Assembly (NCBI RefSeq): GCF_024437735.1
Contig: NZ_JANFQO010000004.1
Location: 272,460-336,459 of the forward strand
Direction: 5' to 3'
DNA length: 64,000 bases
Origin: Tahibacter harae
GTDB taxonomy: Bacteria; Pseudomonadota; Gammaproteobacteria; Xanthomonadales; Rhodanobacteraceae
The translations under genes and the position numbers were made by a program. Shown in pieces: positions 27,601-36,940 of the stretch. Each line of letters begins with the position of its first letter. Positions within the stretch are counted from its first letter, which is position 1. The notes below the pieces were generated by a model, which saw nothing but the letters and a program-made list of their open reading frames with translations, was not told the origin of the DNA and did no database searches.

Positions 27601-28188
27601 GGCGCGGCCTTCGCGTACCCAGAGCAGGTCGCCCTGATCCAGCGGCGCTTCGCGCTGCATCAGGTCGCGCCAGAGATCGTCCACCAGCAGCTCCAGCACG
27701 CCGCTTTCGGCGATCAGCTCGCCCGCGGCGAAGGCGCTGCCGCTTTCCACCGGAAAATCCGCCAGGATGCGCCGGCACAGGCTGTGCAGCGTGCCTACCG
27801 GCGCCAGGTCCAGCTCGGCCTGGGCCAGGCGCAGGCGCAGCAGATCCGTCTGTGCCTGCGCCGGGGAATCCTGCCAGCGCCGGCGCAGCCATTGCGCATC
27901 GTCGCCGTCCTGCACCGGCATTCCACGCAGAAATGCCTCGGTCTGGCCCTGGGCCCAGGCCAGGCGTGCCCGCAGGCGCTCGCGCAGCTCCTGCGCGGCG
28001 GCGTCGGTGAAGGTGCTCACCACGATCTGGCGCGGCAGGTAAGGCGCTTCGCCTTCCAGCAGCAGGCGCAGGTACAGCACGGCGATGGTCCAGGTCTTGC
28101 CCGTGCCGGCGCTGGCCTCGATCAGGCTGCGGCCGCCGGGGCCCAGTTCCAGGTCGCGCCAGCTGCGCGGGCGGCGCGGCTCAGTCAT
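24622..28188 (-). CDS. recB: Exodeoxyribonuclease V beta subunit RecB
   Basis: 1188 residues. UvrD-like helicase: Walker A IEASAGTGKTWT near residue 30, VALVDEFQDTDAQQY (Walker B), GDPKQAIYRFRGGD, LLTLHASKGLEFPVV and VALTRARHA. The C-terminal PD-(D/E)XK nuclease has VLDYKTNYLG and the QALLYTVAVERYL motif, all catalytic residues present. RecB is the 3'-5' helicase-nuclease of RecBCD and acts in double-strand break repair and degradation of foreign DNA. Overlaps recC by 8 bases. Confidence 0.97.
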   Translation of the reverse strand: MTEPRRPRSWRDLELGPGGRSLIEASAGTGKTWTIAVLYLRLLLEGEAPYLPRQIVVSTFTDAAAQELRERLRARLAWAQGQTEAFLRGMPVQDGDDAQWLRRRWQDSPAQAQTDLLRLRLAQAELDLAPVGTLHSLCRRILADFPVESGSAFAAGELIAESGVLELLVDDLWRDLMQREAPLDQGDLLWVREGRANLRRALQAVLAPGVAVRSADPAAPLTAQERAALLQDAHAVIAVPERFKLSGARNSKLLQALRELAAADEADALAAFDAAGVREHEGQLDKQFKKDALGDALLLARLERIFAALRRLDEARDASKAAALERYRRQLLQRRHDQLLREARLTFNMLIEGAALALRDPASPLAARLREQWPVALVDEFQDTDAQQYAILDAIYRDAQRTPRGRLIMIGDPKQAIYRFRGGDIHTYLKAAQTADEVLELAVNRRSSHAYVTALNALYELAGPALSQDPQHPIRYAPVTAAGREDVYAAPDGSAVSAALVLHYQAEAPSGQEERRRHALEACARQIAGLLQSGYRLGDAPLAPGDIAVLLPKNQQVEQLRELLLRRGVPCVGAGKRSVFETVLARELQLMLYAVEHNSDDSALRAALATGFGRCGYADLCRLREDTDEWQQLRQRFSGLRREWQRHGVLSVVLELSDDLARGLALASERERALTDLRHLGELLQAQSEVSAGAEQLLAWFAQQRDAPTEGDEAANEHQLRLESDARRVRLLTLHASKGLEFPVVFLPLMWDHSGKIPALPLTWDAASGLRLAELAGAGQARAQQQVREEDQEERFRVLYVALTRARHACHVYALSPQRPRDARANAPAPADPERSALDATVARLQQALAGRPLQHPHLAWREDGWDWPEARYQAAEAPAQPLHARQEPPRPALEQTYSFTALVAGRGRGAQEESAAEDEGGSAEALPQPPLFAAVPAPPPDPRILELSHLRGPEFGNAVHAVFERRRPGQPLADQLELVERSLREQAAKPAGEGGAAAIAALVQRCIDLPLVGGASLASLAPAQLRAEMGFQFVLDNVSPRALREACQRHGAGALLPEHLPPTALQGLMSGKIDLVFEHDGRFHVLDYKTNYLGDALHDYAPQRLEAAMQEHHYGFQALLYTVAVERYLRQRLPGYRRAQHLGEAIYLFVRASGLDAASGIWRHRFDGALLDAVDHALGAPRRGAAA

Positions 28189-31100
28189 GGCCGGGCTCCA
28201 CGCCGAAATGGATCAGGCTGTACAGCTCGCGCGCGACCTGCAGCAGTTCCGCGTACGCCGGCGTGCCCAGGGCCAGTTCGCTGCCGGCCGAGAGCAGGCG
28301 CGCGTAGCCGGGCATCTGGTCGCGTTCGCCGCTCTGGAAACTGCCGCCCAGCCAGCTTTGCAGGATCTTGGCCTCGCTCGCATCGGCTGCGGCGGCGACC
28401 CAGCTGGTGCGCGGGAAATACCACAGCGGCCGCTGCTGCGCGCGCAGGTAGACGCGCAGCAGGCCGCCGATGCGCCGCTGCAGATCCTGCCGCAGCGCCG
28501 CGCGCCGGGCGTGATCGCCGTTGCGATGGGCGAGCAGCGCAGCCAGGTTCCACGCATCCAGGCTGTCCTGCCAGGGCCGCCGCTCGCCGCTGCCGGGCAG
28601 CAGCACGCGCAGCGGCCGCGGATCGTCCCAGCCGGCTGCCTGCAGCAGCGCCCATTGCAGGAACAGGCCGCAGCGCAGGCCGAAATCGAGTTCGGCCTCC
28701 TTGCGCTGGGGCAGGTCGAAGATCCAGTCCACCGCGCCGCTGCGGTAGGCGTGGACAAGCTCGCCTTGTATACGCAGGCCATCGAATTCGAGCGCGATCA
28801 TCTGCGCCAGGCGCTGCGGCGCGCCGGCGTCGAACAGTTCGCTTTCCGCAGCCTCGCTCAGTAGCGCGCCGACCTGTTCGCGCTGGCTTTGCCAGGCCAG
28901 CTCGCCGGCGCGCACCGGCGGCCACAGGCCGCCGTGGCGCAGCCAGTCCGGCGGCTGCGCCGGCAATACCAGGCTGCCGCCGGCAGCGGTGTCGAAGAAC
29001 AGGCGCTGGGCCACGCGGTCCATCCGCGCGAACTGCGGATCCAGCGGCTCGCTGTCGGCCAGGCGGCCGGATTCCAGCCCGTCCAGGCGCAGGCCGAGCT
29101 GGCGCAGCACCTGTTCGGCGGGACGGCGGAAATAGCTCAGCACATTGGCCAGCAGCACGGTCTGCGGTCCGCTGTCCGCAGCCGGCGCGGCAAGGTCGAG
29201 GAACGGCGCCGGCGCGGCGCCGTCCTCGCGCAGCAGCGCGATCAGGTCAGCACGGTAGGACCACAGACGCGGATCGCTGCCGTCGAAGTAGCGCCGGTCG
29301 AACGGCTGCAGCGGATGGTGCAGCAGCCACGGCCGCGGCGCGTCGTGCGGCGCATCGGCGCCCAGGCCGTGGGCCTGGTCCAGCAGCGCCAGCAGCTCGG
29401 CCAGCGGCGCGGCGGGATTGCGCGGCTTGCCGTCGCGCACGCCTTCGCCGATGTAGCTCAGGTGCAGCGCATCGCGCGCGGCCATCACGGTTTCCAGGAA
29501 CAGGTAGCGGTCGTCGTTGCGCACATCGCGGTCGCCGAGGCGGCGCTGGCTGGCCATCAGGTCCAGGCCGGCATCGGAACTGGCGCGCGGAAACTCGCCG
29601 TCGTTGAGGCCCAGCACCGCGACCACGCGGAACGGGATCGCGCGCTGCGGCACCATGCCGCAGACAGTGATGCCGCCGGCGAGGAAGCGCTGCCGTTCCG
29701 ACAGCGCGAGCAGGCGTTCGCGCAGCACTTCGCGCACCACACTGAAATCTACGTCCGGATCGACCTGCGCGTCCTCGGCCTCGCCGGCGAGACCCCGTGC
29801 GAGCTTGCGCAGATCGCCCAGCGCGGCCGCCGCGGCGGCATCGTCGTAGTCGATGCGGAACAGCGCATCGATCAGCGCCTCGCAGCGCCGCGCCCAGGCG
29901 CCCAGGCTGCGCACCTGGCCCGCATCGCGGCACAGCTGCGCCAACTGCTGCAGCAGGCGGTCCAGCGCGCCGAGCACCTCGGCCTGCACGCCCTGCACGC
30001 CTTCCACCGGCACCAGCACGGTGCCGTCGGGCAGGGTCAGCGCCTGCGCCTCGCCCTCGCCTTCCTGGCCCAGCACATAGCCGGCGAGCAGACGGTCCAT
30101 GCCCCAGGCGAAGCTGTGTTCGGCGATGGGCGGCACGCCCAGGCGGGCACGGAAATCCGCATCCAGCGCCCAGGCCACGCGGCTGCGTTCGATCCAGTTG
30201 CCGAGCAGGCGCACGCCGGCCGCATCCAGGCCCAGGGCGAGGGCGATCTGCGGCACGGCGAGCAGGTCCAGCACCTGGGCCGCGCTGAGCCGGGTCTGCG
30301 GCAGATCGAGCAGGCTGGCGAAGGCCAGCAGCAGCGGATGGCCGTGCACCACCGGCACATCGGCCAGGTGATACGGCAGCGGGCCCTGGTTGCGGCCGGG
30401 CTCGCCGAACACGGCCGGCAGCAGCGGCACGTAGGCCTGGATGTCCGGCGCCATGACGACGATGTCGGAAGGCTTCAGGTCCGGCCTTTCCTCGCGCTCG
30501 CGCAGCAGCGCATCGCGCAGCACTTCCAGCTCGCGCAGGCGGGTATGGCAGGCATGTACGCGCAGGCTGCGGTCGGCGAGTTCGCCGGCGGCAACGTCGC
30601 GCAGCGGCCGGACCAGGCCGGGGTCGAGCTGGCGGATGCTTTCCTGCAGACGCTGCAGGCGCGGCGCGGCGCTCAGGTCGGCGCCGGCCTCGTCCTCGCT
30701 GTGGCGTATGTCGACGGCAATATCGTCCGCACCGGCCAGGGCCAGCACGAAATGCTGGCCCAGCCGGCCCCAGCTCGCCAGCAGCGGATGGTGTATGCCG
30801 AGGAATTGCTGCTCCGAGGCGCTGGAAAACGCATCCAGCGCAGCCAGCTCGCGCAGGCGCTGGCGCTCGGGCACCAGGCCGGCCCAGTACTCGCGGCAGG
30901 GATCCGGCACGTACAGCACCACCAGCCGGCGCCGCGCAACGCCGCGCAGCACGGCGAACTCGGTCGGCGCCAGATGGCTGATGCCGAAGACGTGCAAAGG
31001 CTCCTGTGGCGAAGCATCGTCTTCCACTTTGTCCAATTGCTGCATCAGCGCAGTGAGGCGTTCGCCGCGATGCGGCAGGCCTATGTCGCCGCGCAGGCGC

Positions 31101-31609
31101 CGCCACAGCGGGGCGAGAAAGGTGGGCGCGGGGAATTGGTCGCGGCCGGCGCCCCAGGCCTGCAGCCAGTCCGGCCGGTAGACCAGGTAGCGGGTGTAGA
31201 TCGAGGCCACGCGGTCGGCCAGCTGGAAGCGCCGCCGCGGCGCGTCCACACCGCGCAGGTACTGGCGCACCTGGGCATCGTCCACCTGCGGCAGCAGTTC
31301 GTGGATGCGCCAGCGCAGCGCCTCGCGCCGGTACGGCCGCAGCGCGACGAAGGATTCGCCGAGCAGCCGCAGGGCCAGCTCGTCCAGCCATGTACTGGGC
31401 AGGGAAATCTCGATATTTGCCGCGATGCCGCCGGCGCCGCGCCGGCGCGCCAGCGCGCGCGACAGCCACTGGCGTATGCCCGGATGCGCCGCGATCACGC
31501 TGGCCGGCTGCAGCGGATGCGCCGGCGGCGCCGCGTCCATCAGGCTGAGCAGCGGCGGCAGGAGGGCCTCCAGCCGGCTGGCCCGGTAAACGATGATTCC
31601 CTGCTGCAT
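28181..31609 (-). CDS. recC: Exodeoxyribonuclease V gamma subunit RecC
   Basis: 1142 residues starting with the family-like IIVYRASRLEALLPPL. Inactivated helicase-like folds recognise Chi; the segments LHVFGISHLAPTEFAVL, DIVVMAPDIQAYVPLLPAVF and VVAVLGLNDGEFPR are typical of RecC. Length is normal. It leads the recC-recB-recD cluster with 8-base overlap to recB. Its start lies 178 bases from the divergent GGDEF gene, so both promoters must lie in that gap. Confidence 0.96.
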   Translation of the reverse strand: MQQGIIVYRASRLEALLPPLLSLMDAAPPAHPLQPASVIAAHPGIRQWLSRALARRRGAGGIAANIEISLPSTWLDELALRLLGESFVALRPYRREALRWRIHELLPQVDDAQVRQYLRGVDAPRRRFQLADRVASIYTRYLVYRPDWLQAWGAGRDQFPAPTFLAPLWRRLRGDIGLPHRGERLTALMQQLDKVEDDASPQEPLHVFGISHLAPTEFAVLRGVARRRLVVLYVPDPCREYWAGLVPERQRLRELAALDAFSSASEQQFLGIHHPLLASWGRLGQHFVLALAGADDIAVDIRHSEDEAGADLSAAPRLQRLQESIRQLDPGLVRPLRDVAAGELADRSLRVHACHTRLRELEVLRDALLREREERPDLKPSDIVVMAPDIQAYVPLLPAVFGEPGRNQGPLPYHLADVPVVHGHPLLLAFASLLDLPQTRLSAAQVLDLLAVPQIALALGLDAAGVRLLGNWIERSRVAWALDADFRARLGVPPIAEHSFAWGMDRLLAGYVLGQEGEGEAQALTLPDGTVLVPVEGVQGVQAEVLGALDRLLQQLAQLCRDAGQVRSLGAWARRCEALIDALFRIDYDDAAAAAALGDLRKLARGLAGEAEDAQVDPDVDFSVVREVLRERLLALSERQRFLAGGITVCGMVPQRAIPFRVVAVLGLNDGEFPRASSDAGLDLMASQRRLGDRDVRNDDRYLFLETVMAARDALHLSYIGEGVRDGKPRNPAAPLAELLALLDQAHGLGADAPHDAPRPWLLHHPLQPFDRRYFDGSDPRLWSYRADLIALLREDGAAPAPFLDLAAPAADSGPQTVLLANVLSYFRRPAEQVLRQLGLRLDGLESGRLADSEPLDPQFARMDRVAQRLFFDTAAGGSLVLPAQPPDWLRHGGLWPPVRAGELAWQSQREQVGALLSEAAESELFDAGAPQRLAQMIALEFDGLRIQGELVHAYRSGAVDWIFDLPQRKEAELDFGLRCGLFLQWALLQAAGWDDPRPLRVLLPGSGERRPWQDSLDAWNLAALLAHRNGDHARRAALRQDLQRRIGGLLRVYLRAQQRPLWYFPRTSWVAAAADASEAKILQSWLGGSFQSGERDQMPGYARLLSAGSELALGTPAYAELLQVARELYSLIHFGVEPGHD

Positions 31610-31787
31610 GTGCCGCGCGTTCGCTCCGCCTGACGATCAGCCAGCCTAGCGCATGCGCCTGCCCACGCCCAGCGCGCGGCGCACCTGTGCCCGGCAGGAA
31701 AATTTACCGATCGCACGGCCCGCAGGCGTTCCACCGGGCGACGGACGGACGTACTCTGTCCGCGCCGCTTCCTCCTACAGGCGGGCA

Positions 31788-34373
31788 ATGAGGCTCTACA
31801 GACTGCGCAGGCGCTCGACCCGGCCCCCGCACCAGCGGCCCCATCCGTTGCTGATGGCGTTGCTATTGTCGTTCGCCGCCACGGCCGGCGCCGCCGAGCT
31901 GGAGCGCCATGCGCTGGAAACCCGCGCCCTGCTCGAACCCGAAGCCGTGCTGGACGCGCTGCCCGCGCCCCTAGCCGCGGCCCAGCAGCGCGGCGACATG
32001 CACGAGCTGGCCCTGCTCTACCTGGCCAAGGCCAACGCCTGCCGCGTCATCGCCGACTGGAACTGCCAGCGCGAAGCCGGCAGCCGCGCGCGCGACGCGG
32101 CCCTGGCCAGCGGCAGCACCTGGCTCGCCGTGCGCGGCCTGATCGCCGACAGCCGCGGCAGCATCGCCCTGCAGGATTTCTCCCGCGGCGAACACCTGCT
32201 CGGCGAAGCCCAGCGCCTGCTGCTGCAGCAACCACAGGCCGATCTTTCCGCCGACATCCTGCTCGCCTTCTCCTCGCTGAGCTATTCGCTGGGCAAGCAC
32301 ACGCTGGCCGTCGAATACGCCGACCGCGGCCTGGCCGCGCTGGCCGGTGGCGGCGATCCCGGCCTGCGCGTACGCCTGCTGCGCAACCGCGGCCGCGCCG
32401 AAGCCCAGCTGGGCCTTCCCGCCGCGGCCCAGGCCAGCCTGGACCTGGCGCTGCAGAATTTCGGCGAACTGCACGATCCCAAGCTGCGCGCCGAACTGCA
32501 CCTGGAAACCGCGCGCCTGGCGCGCAGCCGCAACGATGCGGAAACCCAGCGCCGCAACGGCTTGGCCGTGCTGGAACTGGCCGCCGGCCTGAAGAACGCC
32601 CAGCTCGAAGGCCAGGGCCGCGAAGTGCTGGGCCTGGCCGCACTCAACAGCGACCCGGCGCGCGCGGTGCACGAGCTGGGCCTGGCCGTGGAAGCCTTCC
32701 GCCAGCTCAACCAGGGCCGGGACGAACTGCGCGCGCTGCGCGAACTGATTCCGCTGCAGATCCGCGCCAAGGCCCCGCGCGCCGCGCTGGAACTGCTGAT
32801 CGTGCGCGAGATCGAACTGGGCCGCGAAATCGACCAGGCCGACCGCGCCAAGTCCTCGGCCGATTTCGACGCTCGCCTGAAATACGCCGAAAACGAGATC
32901 GAACTGGCCCAGCTCAAGCAGGAAGCCGTGCTCGCCGCCGAACGCGCCGCGGCCCTGGCCCAGACCAGCCGCCTGACCACCGCGCTGAACACCCTGGCCG
33001 GCTTCCTGCTGCTGGTGCTGGCCACGTTCTTCGTGCTGCAGTGGCGCTCCAAGCGCCGCCTGCAGCAGGCCTATGACGCCTACCGCGACAGCGAAGGCCG
33101 CTACCGCATGCTGGCCGACAATTCACGCGACCTGGTCGTGCGCATGCGCCCCGACGGCCGCCGCCTGTACGTATCGCCCTCGGCGCGCGAGATGCTGGGC
33201 TGGGCGCCGGAGGAGCTGGCCGAGCCGCGCTGGGAACTGGTCCACCCCGACGACCGCGCACCGCTGCACCAGGCCATCGCCGATCTCGCCGGCGCAGGCG
33301 GCACCGCCCGCGTTACCTACCGCGCGCAGCACCGCGATGGCCACTACGTGTGGATCGAAGCCCTGGCCCAGTTGGTCATCGGCGACGACCAGGGCAAGGA
33401 AATCGTCTACTCCGGCCGCGATATCAGCGCCCGCGTCGCGGCCGAAAACGCCCTGGACGAAAGCCGCCGCCTGCTGCTGGCCGTCACCGACAACGTGCCC
33501 GCGCTGATCGCCCAGTTCGACCGCGACGTGCGCTACCGCTTCGCCAATGCCTACTACCGCAGGGCCTTCGACCTGGATCCGGAAGACATCCTGGGCAAGA
33601 CCCTGGCCGAAGTGCGCGGCAGCGAGGCCCAGGCCACTGTCACCAGCCATATCGACGCCGTGCTCGGCGGCGAGACCGTGCTGTTCGAGGGTGAAGTGGA
33701 ACTGCAGGGCCGCACCTACCAGTTCCAGTCCCACTACGTGCCCGACCGCGCACGCGAAGATGGCGAGGTACGCGGCTTCTACGCCCTGACTTTCGACATC
33801 ACCGCACTCAAACAGGCGCAGCAGGAACTGGCCCGGCTGGCCCGCTACGACAGCATGACCGGCGTAGCCAACCGCCGCCACTTCGACGAGCGGCTGGTCC
33901 TGGCCCTGGCACGCAGTCAGCGCCACGGCACGCCGCTGGCGCTGTTCTATCTCGACATCGACCACTTCAAGCGCATCAATGACACCCAGGGCCACGGCGT
34001 CGGCGACGAAGTCATCATCGAATTCGCCCGCCGCCTGCAGGCCAGCCTGCGCAGCGAAGACCTGATCGCCCGCCTCGGCGGCGACGAATTCGCCATCCTC
34101 GTCGAAGACGCCCCCAGCGCCGCCGCCGCGGAAATGATCGCCGCCAAACTCGTCGTCGCCATGCACGCCGACCTCCACACCAGCGCCGGAGAAATCAGCA
34201 TCACCACCAGCATAGGTATCGCCTACGGCCAGCCGGGGCTCGATGCGATCGGGCTGATTGCGCAGGCGGATCAGGCGCTGTATGCGGCGAAGCGGGCGGG
34301 GCGGAACGGGTATCGGCTGCGGGCGGCGAAGCCTTCGGCGGAGGCTGAGGCGCGGTTGGGGTTGGGGCATTGA
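31788..34373 (+). CDS. Membrane-bound TPR-PAS-PAS-GGDEF diguanylate cyclase
   Basis: 861 residues from the ATG at 31788. Signal/anchor at the N-terminus, then a TPR-like helical periplasmic domain (about 45-370), a membrane helix (about 395-415, LAGFLLLVLATFFVLQW), two PAS domains (about 435-680; YRMLADNSRDLVV and YRFANAYYRRAF) and a GGDEF domain. The active-site loop is intact (GGDEF near 762) and is preceded by an RxxD inhibitory site (RSED). It therefore probably makes cyclic di-GMP under periplasmic and PAS-ligand control with product inhibition. No EAL domain. Confidence 0.93.
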   Translation: MRLYRLRRRSTRPPHQRPHPLLMALLLSFAATAGAAELERHALETRALLEPEAVLDALPAPLAAAQQRGDMHELALLYLAKANACRVIADWNCQREAGSRARDAALASGSTWLAVRGLIADSRGSIALQDFSRGEHLLGEAQRLLLQQPQADLSADILLAFSSLSYSLGKHTLAVEYADRGLAALAGGGDPGLRVRLLRNRGRAEAQLGLPAAAQASLDLALQNFGELHDPKLRAELHLETARLARSRNDAETQRRNGLAVLELAAGLKNAQLEGQGREVLGLAALNSDPARAVHELGLAVEAFRQLNQGRDELRALRELIPLQIRAKAPRAALELLIVREIELGREIDQADRAKSSADFDARLKYAENEIELAQLKQEAVLAAERAAALAQTSRLTTALNTLAGFLLLVLATFFVLQWRSKRRLQQAYDAYRDSEGRYRMLADNSRDLVVRMRPDGRRLYVSPSAREMLGWAPEELAEPRWELVHPDDRAPLHQAIADLAGAGGTARVTYRAQHRDGHYVWIEALAQLVIGDDQGKEIVYSGRDISARVAAENALDESRRLLLAVTDNVPALIAQFDRDVRYRFANAYYRRAFDLDPEDILGKTLAEVRGSEAQATVTSHIDAVLGGETVLFEGEVELQGRTYQFQSHYVPDRAREDGEVRGFYALTFDITALKQAQQELARLARYDSMTGVANRRHFDERLVLALARSQRHGTPLALFYLDIDHFKRINDTQGHGVGDEVIIEFARRLQASLRSEDLIARLGGDEFAILVEDAPSAAAAEMIAAKLVVAMHADLHTSAGEISITTSIGIAYGQPGLDAIGLIAQADQALYAAKRAGRNGYRLRAAKPSAEAEARLGLGH

Positions 34374-34417
34374 GTACTCTCTGGACCCTGATCCGGAGCA
34401 GAAGAAACCGTCAAGGC

Positions 34418-35059
34418 ATGAGTCAGTCGCAGACCGCCGATTGCACGTTGCGGCGCTTGCACATGCTACTGCCATTGCTGGCAACAGGCCTCATGCCAGC
34501 ACAGGCGGCCACGCCATTGGCGGGTGATGTGGCGACTACGCTTTCCGTGGCGCCGAGTGCTTACATCGAGCCATACCAACTGCTCACGTTCACTTGGACG
34601 ATCACGAACAACGGGCCGGCGCCGATTCCCTCGGTCATCCTTTGGGGACCGCGGATCTACAACGAGTTCTACCTTCCAGCAACGGTAGAGTGGAGTGACT
34701 GCGGACTCACTATCGCGCAAGCAGACTCCCAGCCGCCCATTTGGCGCTTTTCGTGGTTTGTAGCCGGCTTGCCGTTGAACAGGCCGCTGCTGCTCGTCGG
34801 CGAAACCCGTACTTGCCATTTCCGATTGACAGCTTCGCCCAATGCCCTGCCCAGATTTCCGTTCACGGTGAGTCTGCCGTTTGTCTATTCGGACGCAAAT
34901 CCGACCAACAACGCCGCCACCGTGATCCTCGCCGCGGCGGCAAAGCCCGTTCCCCTGTTGGCGTGGCCTCTGCTTTCGGTTCCAGCTGCTTCCATCGGCT
35001 TGCTGGGCCTGTGGGCGCTGAAGCCTGCGGATAACAGTGAGCTCAGAGTCATTGGATAG
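34418..35059 (+). CDS. Exported DUF11-like protein with IPTL-CTERM-like tail
   Basis: 213 residues from ATG 34418 (CAAGG close upstream); the frame stays open to a TTG at 34370. Signal peptide ends near LMPAQAA. The domain has TWTITNNGPAPIPS and DANPTNNAATV, the DUF11 style of adhesive beta repeats, with Cys pairs. The tail VPLLAWPLLSVPAASIGLLG followed by WALKPADN resembles IPTL-CTERM, though the basic end is weak. GC is lower than for upstream genes; it marks the left part of the Rhs island. Confidence 0.65.
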   Translation: MSQSQTADCTLRRLHMLLPLLATGLMPAQAATPLAGDVATTLSVAPSAYIEPYQLLTFTWTITNNGPAPIPSVILWGPRIYNEFYLPATVEWSDCGLTIAQADSQPPIWRFSWFVAGLPLNRPLLLVGETRTCHFRLTASPNALPRFPFTVSLPFVYSDANPTNNAATVILAAAAKPVPLLAWPLLSVPAASIGLLGLWALKPADNSELRVIG

Positions 35060-35237
35060 CGCCAAGCCCGCAACATGTGCAGGGTCGCTGTACTGTCTAT
35101 CCAAGAGTCGCAATCAGTGTCTGCGCGATCCACGTCACACTCACATGAATTCGCTGGCACGGGCTTCCACGCCTACCAGATGACACGACGATCATATCCC
35201 GGCTTGCATTCTGCTCCGCATCGTCCCGAAAAACTGA

Positions 35238-35584
35238 TCAACTACAAACCCCCTCGACTGGATGCTCATCGCAGGGAATATTGCGAACCCTGGTCACACG
35301 GAACTGCGAATCGACCAAAAACACATCCTGGCGGAAAATCTTCAGCTTCTCCCTGCGACCCAATACAACAAATATTCTGGCAGGATCCTTGCGGGATTTA
35401 ATGCATCTAGCCATCGAATATTCTGACGAAAGCCCGGACAGAAATCTCTCACTGCCCTCGCCGCCAGCACTATTGCTCAAATACCCAACGACTTGGCTGA
35501 GAGCGACCGCACAGCGAGCCGACACCTCCTCTGTTGGACTTGAGTTTGTGTTCGCCACCAGTGCGAAGAAAAAAACAGAGTCAC
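35238..35584 (-). pseudogene. Broken small exported-protein gene (island satellite 5)
   Basis: From GTG 35584, with GGGGAGGGG upstream, the frame gives MTLFF then runs into another frame at a seven-T run (35569-35575 on the + strand reads A7). Inserting one T would give a signal peptide MTLFFFFALVANT joined to a 106-residue frame ending ...DEHPVEGVCS. The mature part (QDVFLVDSQFRVTRVRNI) is not recognised. Either a real frameshift or a homopolymer sequencing error. Last gene of the satellite cluster behind the Rhs toxin. Confidence 0.5.
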
Positions 35585-35660
35585 AGATTCCCCTCCCCGA
35601 AACTCACTTCCCCTGCACAAAACGCCAATGAAATGCTAGCCAGGGTGGATTTCCCGGAAA

Positions 35661-36326
35661 TCAGCGACGCCCAGAGCAATCCAACCCCCTGCCAATCACA
35701 GCGGCCGCGCGTTTTTCAGCAAGCTCGCGCATTCCGGCATTCATCAATTGACCAAATTTGTCGAGCCATGACGTATACGTCGCAATTGCTCCGGGAATAC
35801 CAGTGGAACGCGACAGTCGCACCTTGGTCCAAGCATAAGCCTCCATCAGTGCGAGCGGCTCCTTGGTTTTCAGCGCCTCATCATGAAAGTTCAGCAGAGC
35901 TGTTCCGTGACATCCATTCAGTGAGGACGAGAGCAACGCAAGACCGATCAGGCGCTCCCGCTCCGTCTTCGCTTGCTTCAGCAGCAACTCGCCAGCTCTT
36001 TGCGCTGCACTGTCGACGCCAAGCACAGCAGCGGCGAGAAAACTGTCCAAGGCTCGTGAGTCGTCTTCGTAGCCGGCCATGTTACTTAGATAGGCACCGC
36101 CACCGAGGTAAACCGAACATGCCATATACAACTTACCCAACTCTTTCTCGCCCACGTCTATCAGACTGGTCGCTTTCCTGTAGGCAGACTTTGCATCCGT
36201 TACACCCGATACACGCACATCGCCGCAAGCATTGCGCTCGAACAAGGACCCGATTTCGCTCGCTTCCGCGGGCGAAAGCAACAACAGGAGCAGCGAAAAG
36301 CACATAGACAGGGCAGACCAGCGCAT
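35661..36326 (-). CDS. Exported helical protein, intact copy of a duplicated satellite
   Basis: 221 residues from ATG 36326 with AAGGAG 5 bases upstream. Signal peptide (MRWSALSMCFSLLLLLLSPA), then a helical protein with repeated Ala-rich helices (YLGGGAYLSNMAGYEDDSRA, SFLAAAVLGVDSAAQRAGELL, MEAYAWTKVRLSRS) that recall Sel1/TPR-like repeats, and conserved Cys. A clear paralog of the frameshifted gene at 36941-37619. Position behind an Rhs toxin suggests immunity or accessory function, but that is inference. Confidence 0.7.
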   Translation of the reverse strand: MRWSALSMCFSLLLLLLSPAEASEIGSLFERNACGDVRVSGVTDAKSAYRKATSLIDVGEKELGKLYMACSVYLGGGAYLSNMAGYEDDSRALDSFLAAAVLGVDSAAQRAGELLLKQAKTERERLIGLALLSSSLNGCHGTALLNFHDEALKTKEPLALMEAYAWTKVRLSRSTGIPGAIATYTSWLDKFGQLMNAGMRELAEKRAAAVIGRGLDCSGRR

Positions 36327-36608
36327 ACTGCTCCTTCGAGGACGATTGAGCGAACCAGCCGATCCGATGATGCCTCTTGCAAGACTCATCGCGCAGCGCG
36401 GAGACGCTTTTCCCGCCTACGACAGCACTCTTCAATCTTTTAGGAAAGCTTCCCCAAGATAAAGGCCGTTTCGGCTCTGTCTCTGCCCGGGCGATGGCAG
36501 TGGAATCTGCCGGAACACCGCCACGCTGCACAGATTGAGAATTACAGCACTCGCCGCCCTGCGACACGCTCAAACTGTGCGGACAATGAACCACACTTCT
36601 CAAGCTCT

Positions 36609-36890
36609 TCAAACCCCATCCCTGTCTTGAAGCAGTGGCAAAGCAACCGTTTTTTCCTCATCATCAGAGGGCCAGTGGAAATTCAGATCCCTGTCTGCAT
36701 CCTGCAAAATTAGTTCGATTTTCGCCATAGCCAGCAACTGAAGAGCATCTTCCGGTATCGCGGGAAGAAACTGCCTCCTTGCACCTTCAAATACAGGGCA
36801 ATTTCGAACGATCTCCCCTTTTTTTGGAATACCCCCTAAAACAACACAGAAGCAAAGAGCCGAAATCTACTTTACTAAACTCCTAAACAT
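36609..36890 (-). pseudogene. Small exported-protein gene with in-frame stop (cassette gene A2)
   Basis: ATG 36890 reads MFRSLVK, then TAG (36867-36869), then in the same frame ISALCFCVVLGGIPKKGEIV and a mature region (LLAMAKIELILQDADRDLNF) to TGA at 36609; 94 codons in all. Without the TAG the start is a normal signal peptide and matches MFGSLLK... of the gene at 37639-37901. So this copy is a nonsense-mutated paralog. Function unknown; mature parts of the two copies differ. Confidence 0.6.
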
Positions 36891-36940
36891 GCGTGTCCGA
36901 GCTCTGGATTGCCATGCTGAATTCAGAAACCACCCGACCC

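Noticed and set aside
24763..31633. Plus-strand frames of 1614 and 914 codons antisense to recB and recC
   Set aside because: High-GC antisense shadows; repetitive Ala/Arg/Gln composition with no domain, against clear RecB and RecC.
36133..36612. 159-codon minus-strand ORF between the A2 and B2 satellites
   Set aside because: It overlaps the start of the intact B2 gene in another frame and lacks a ribosome site.
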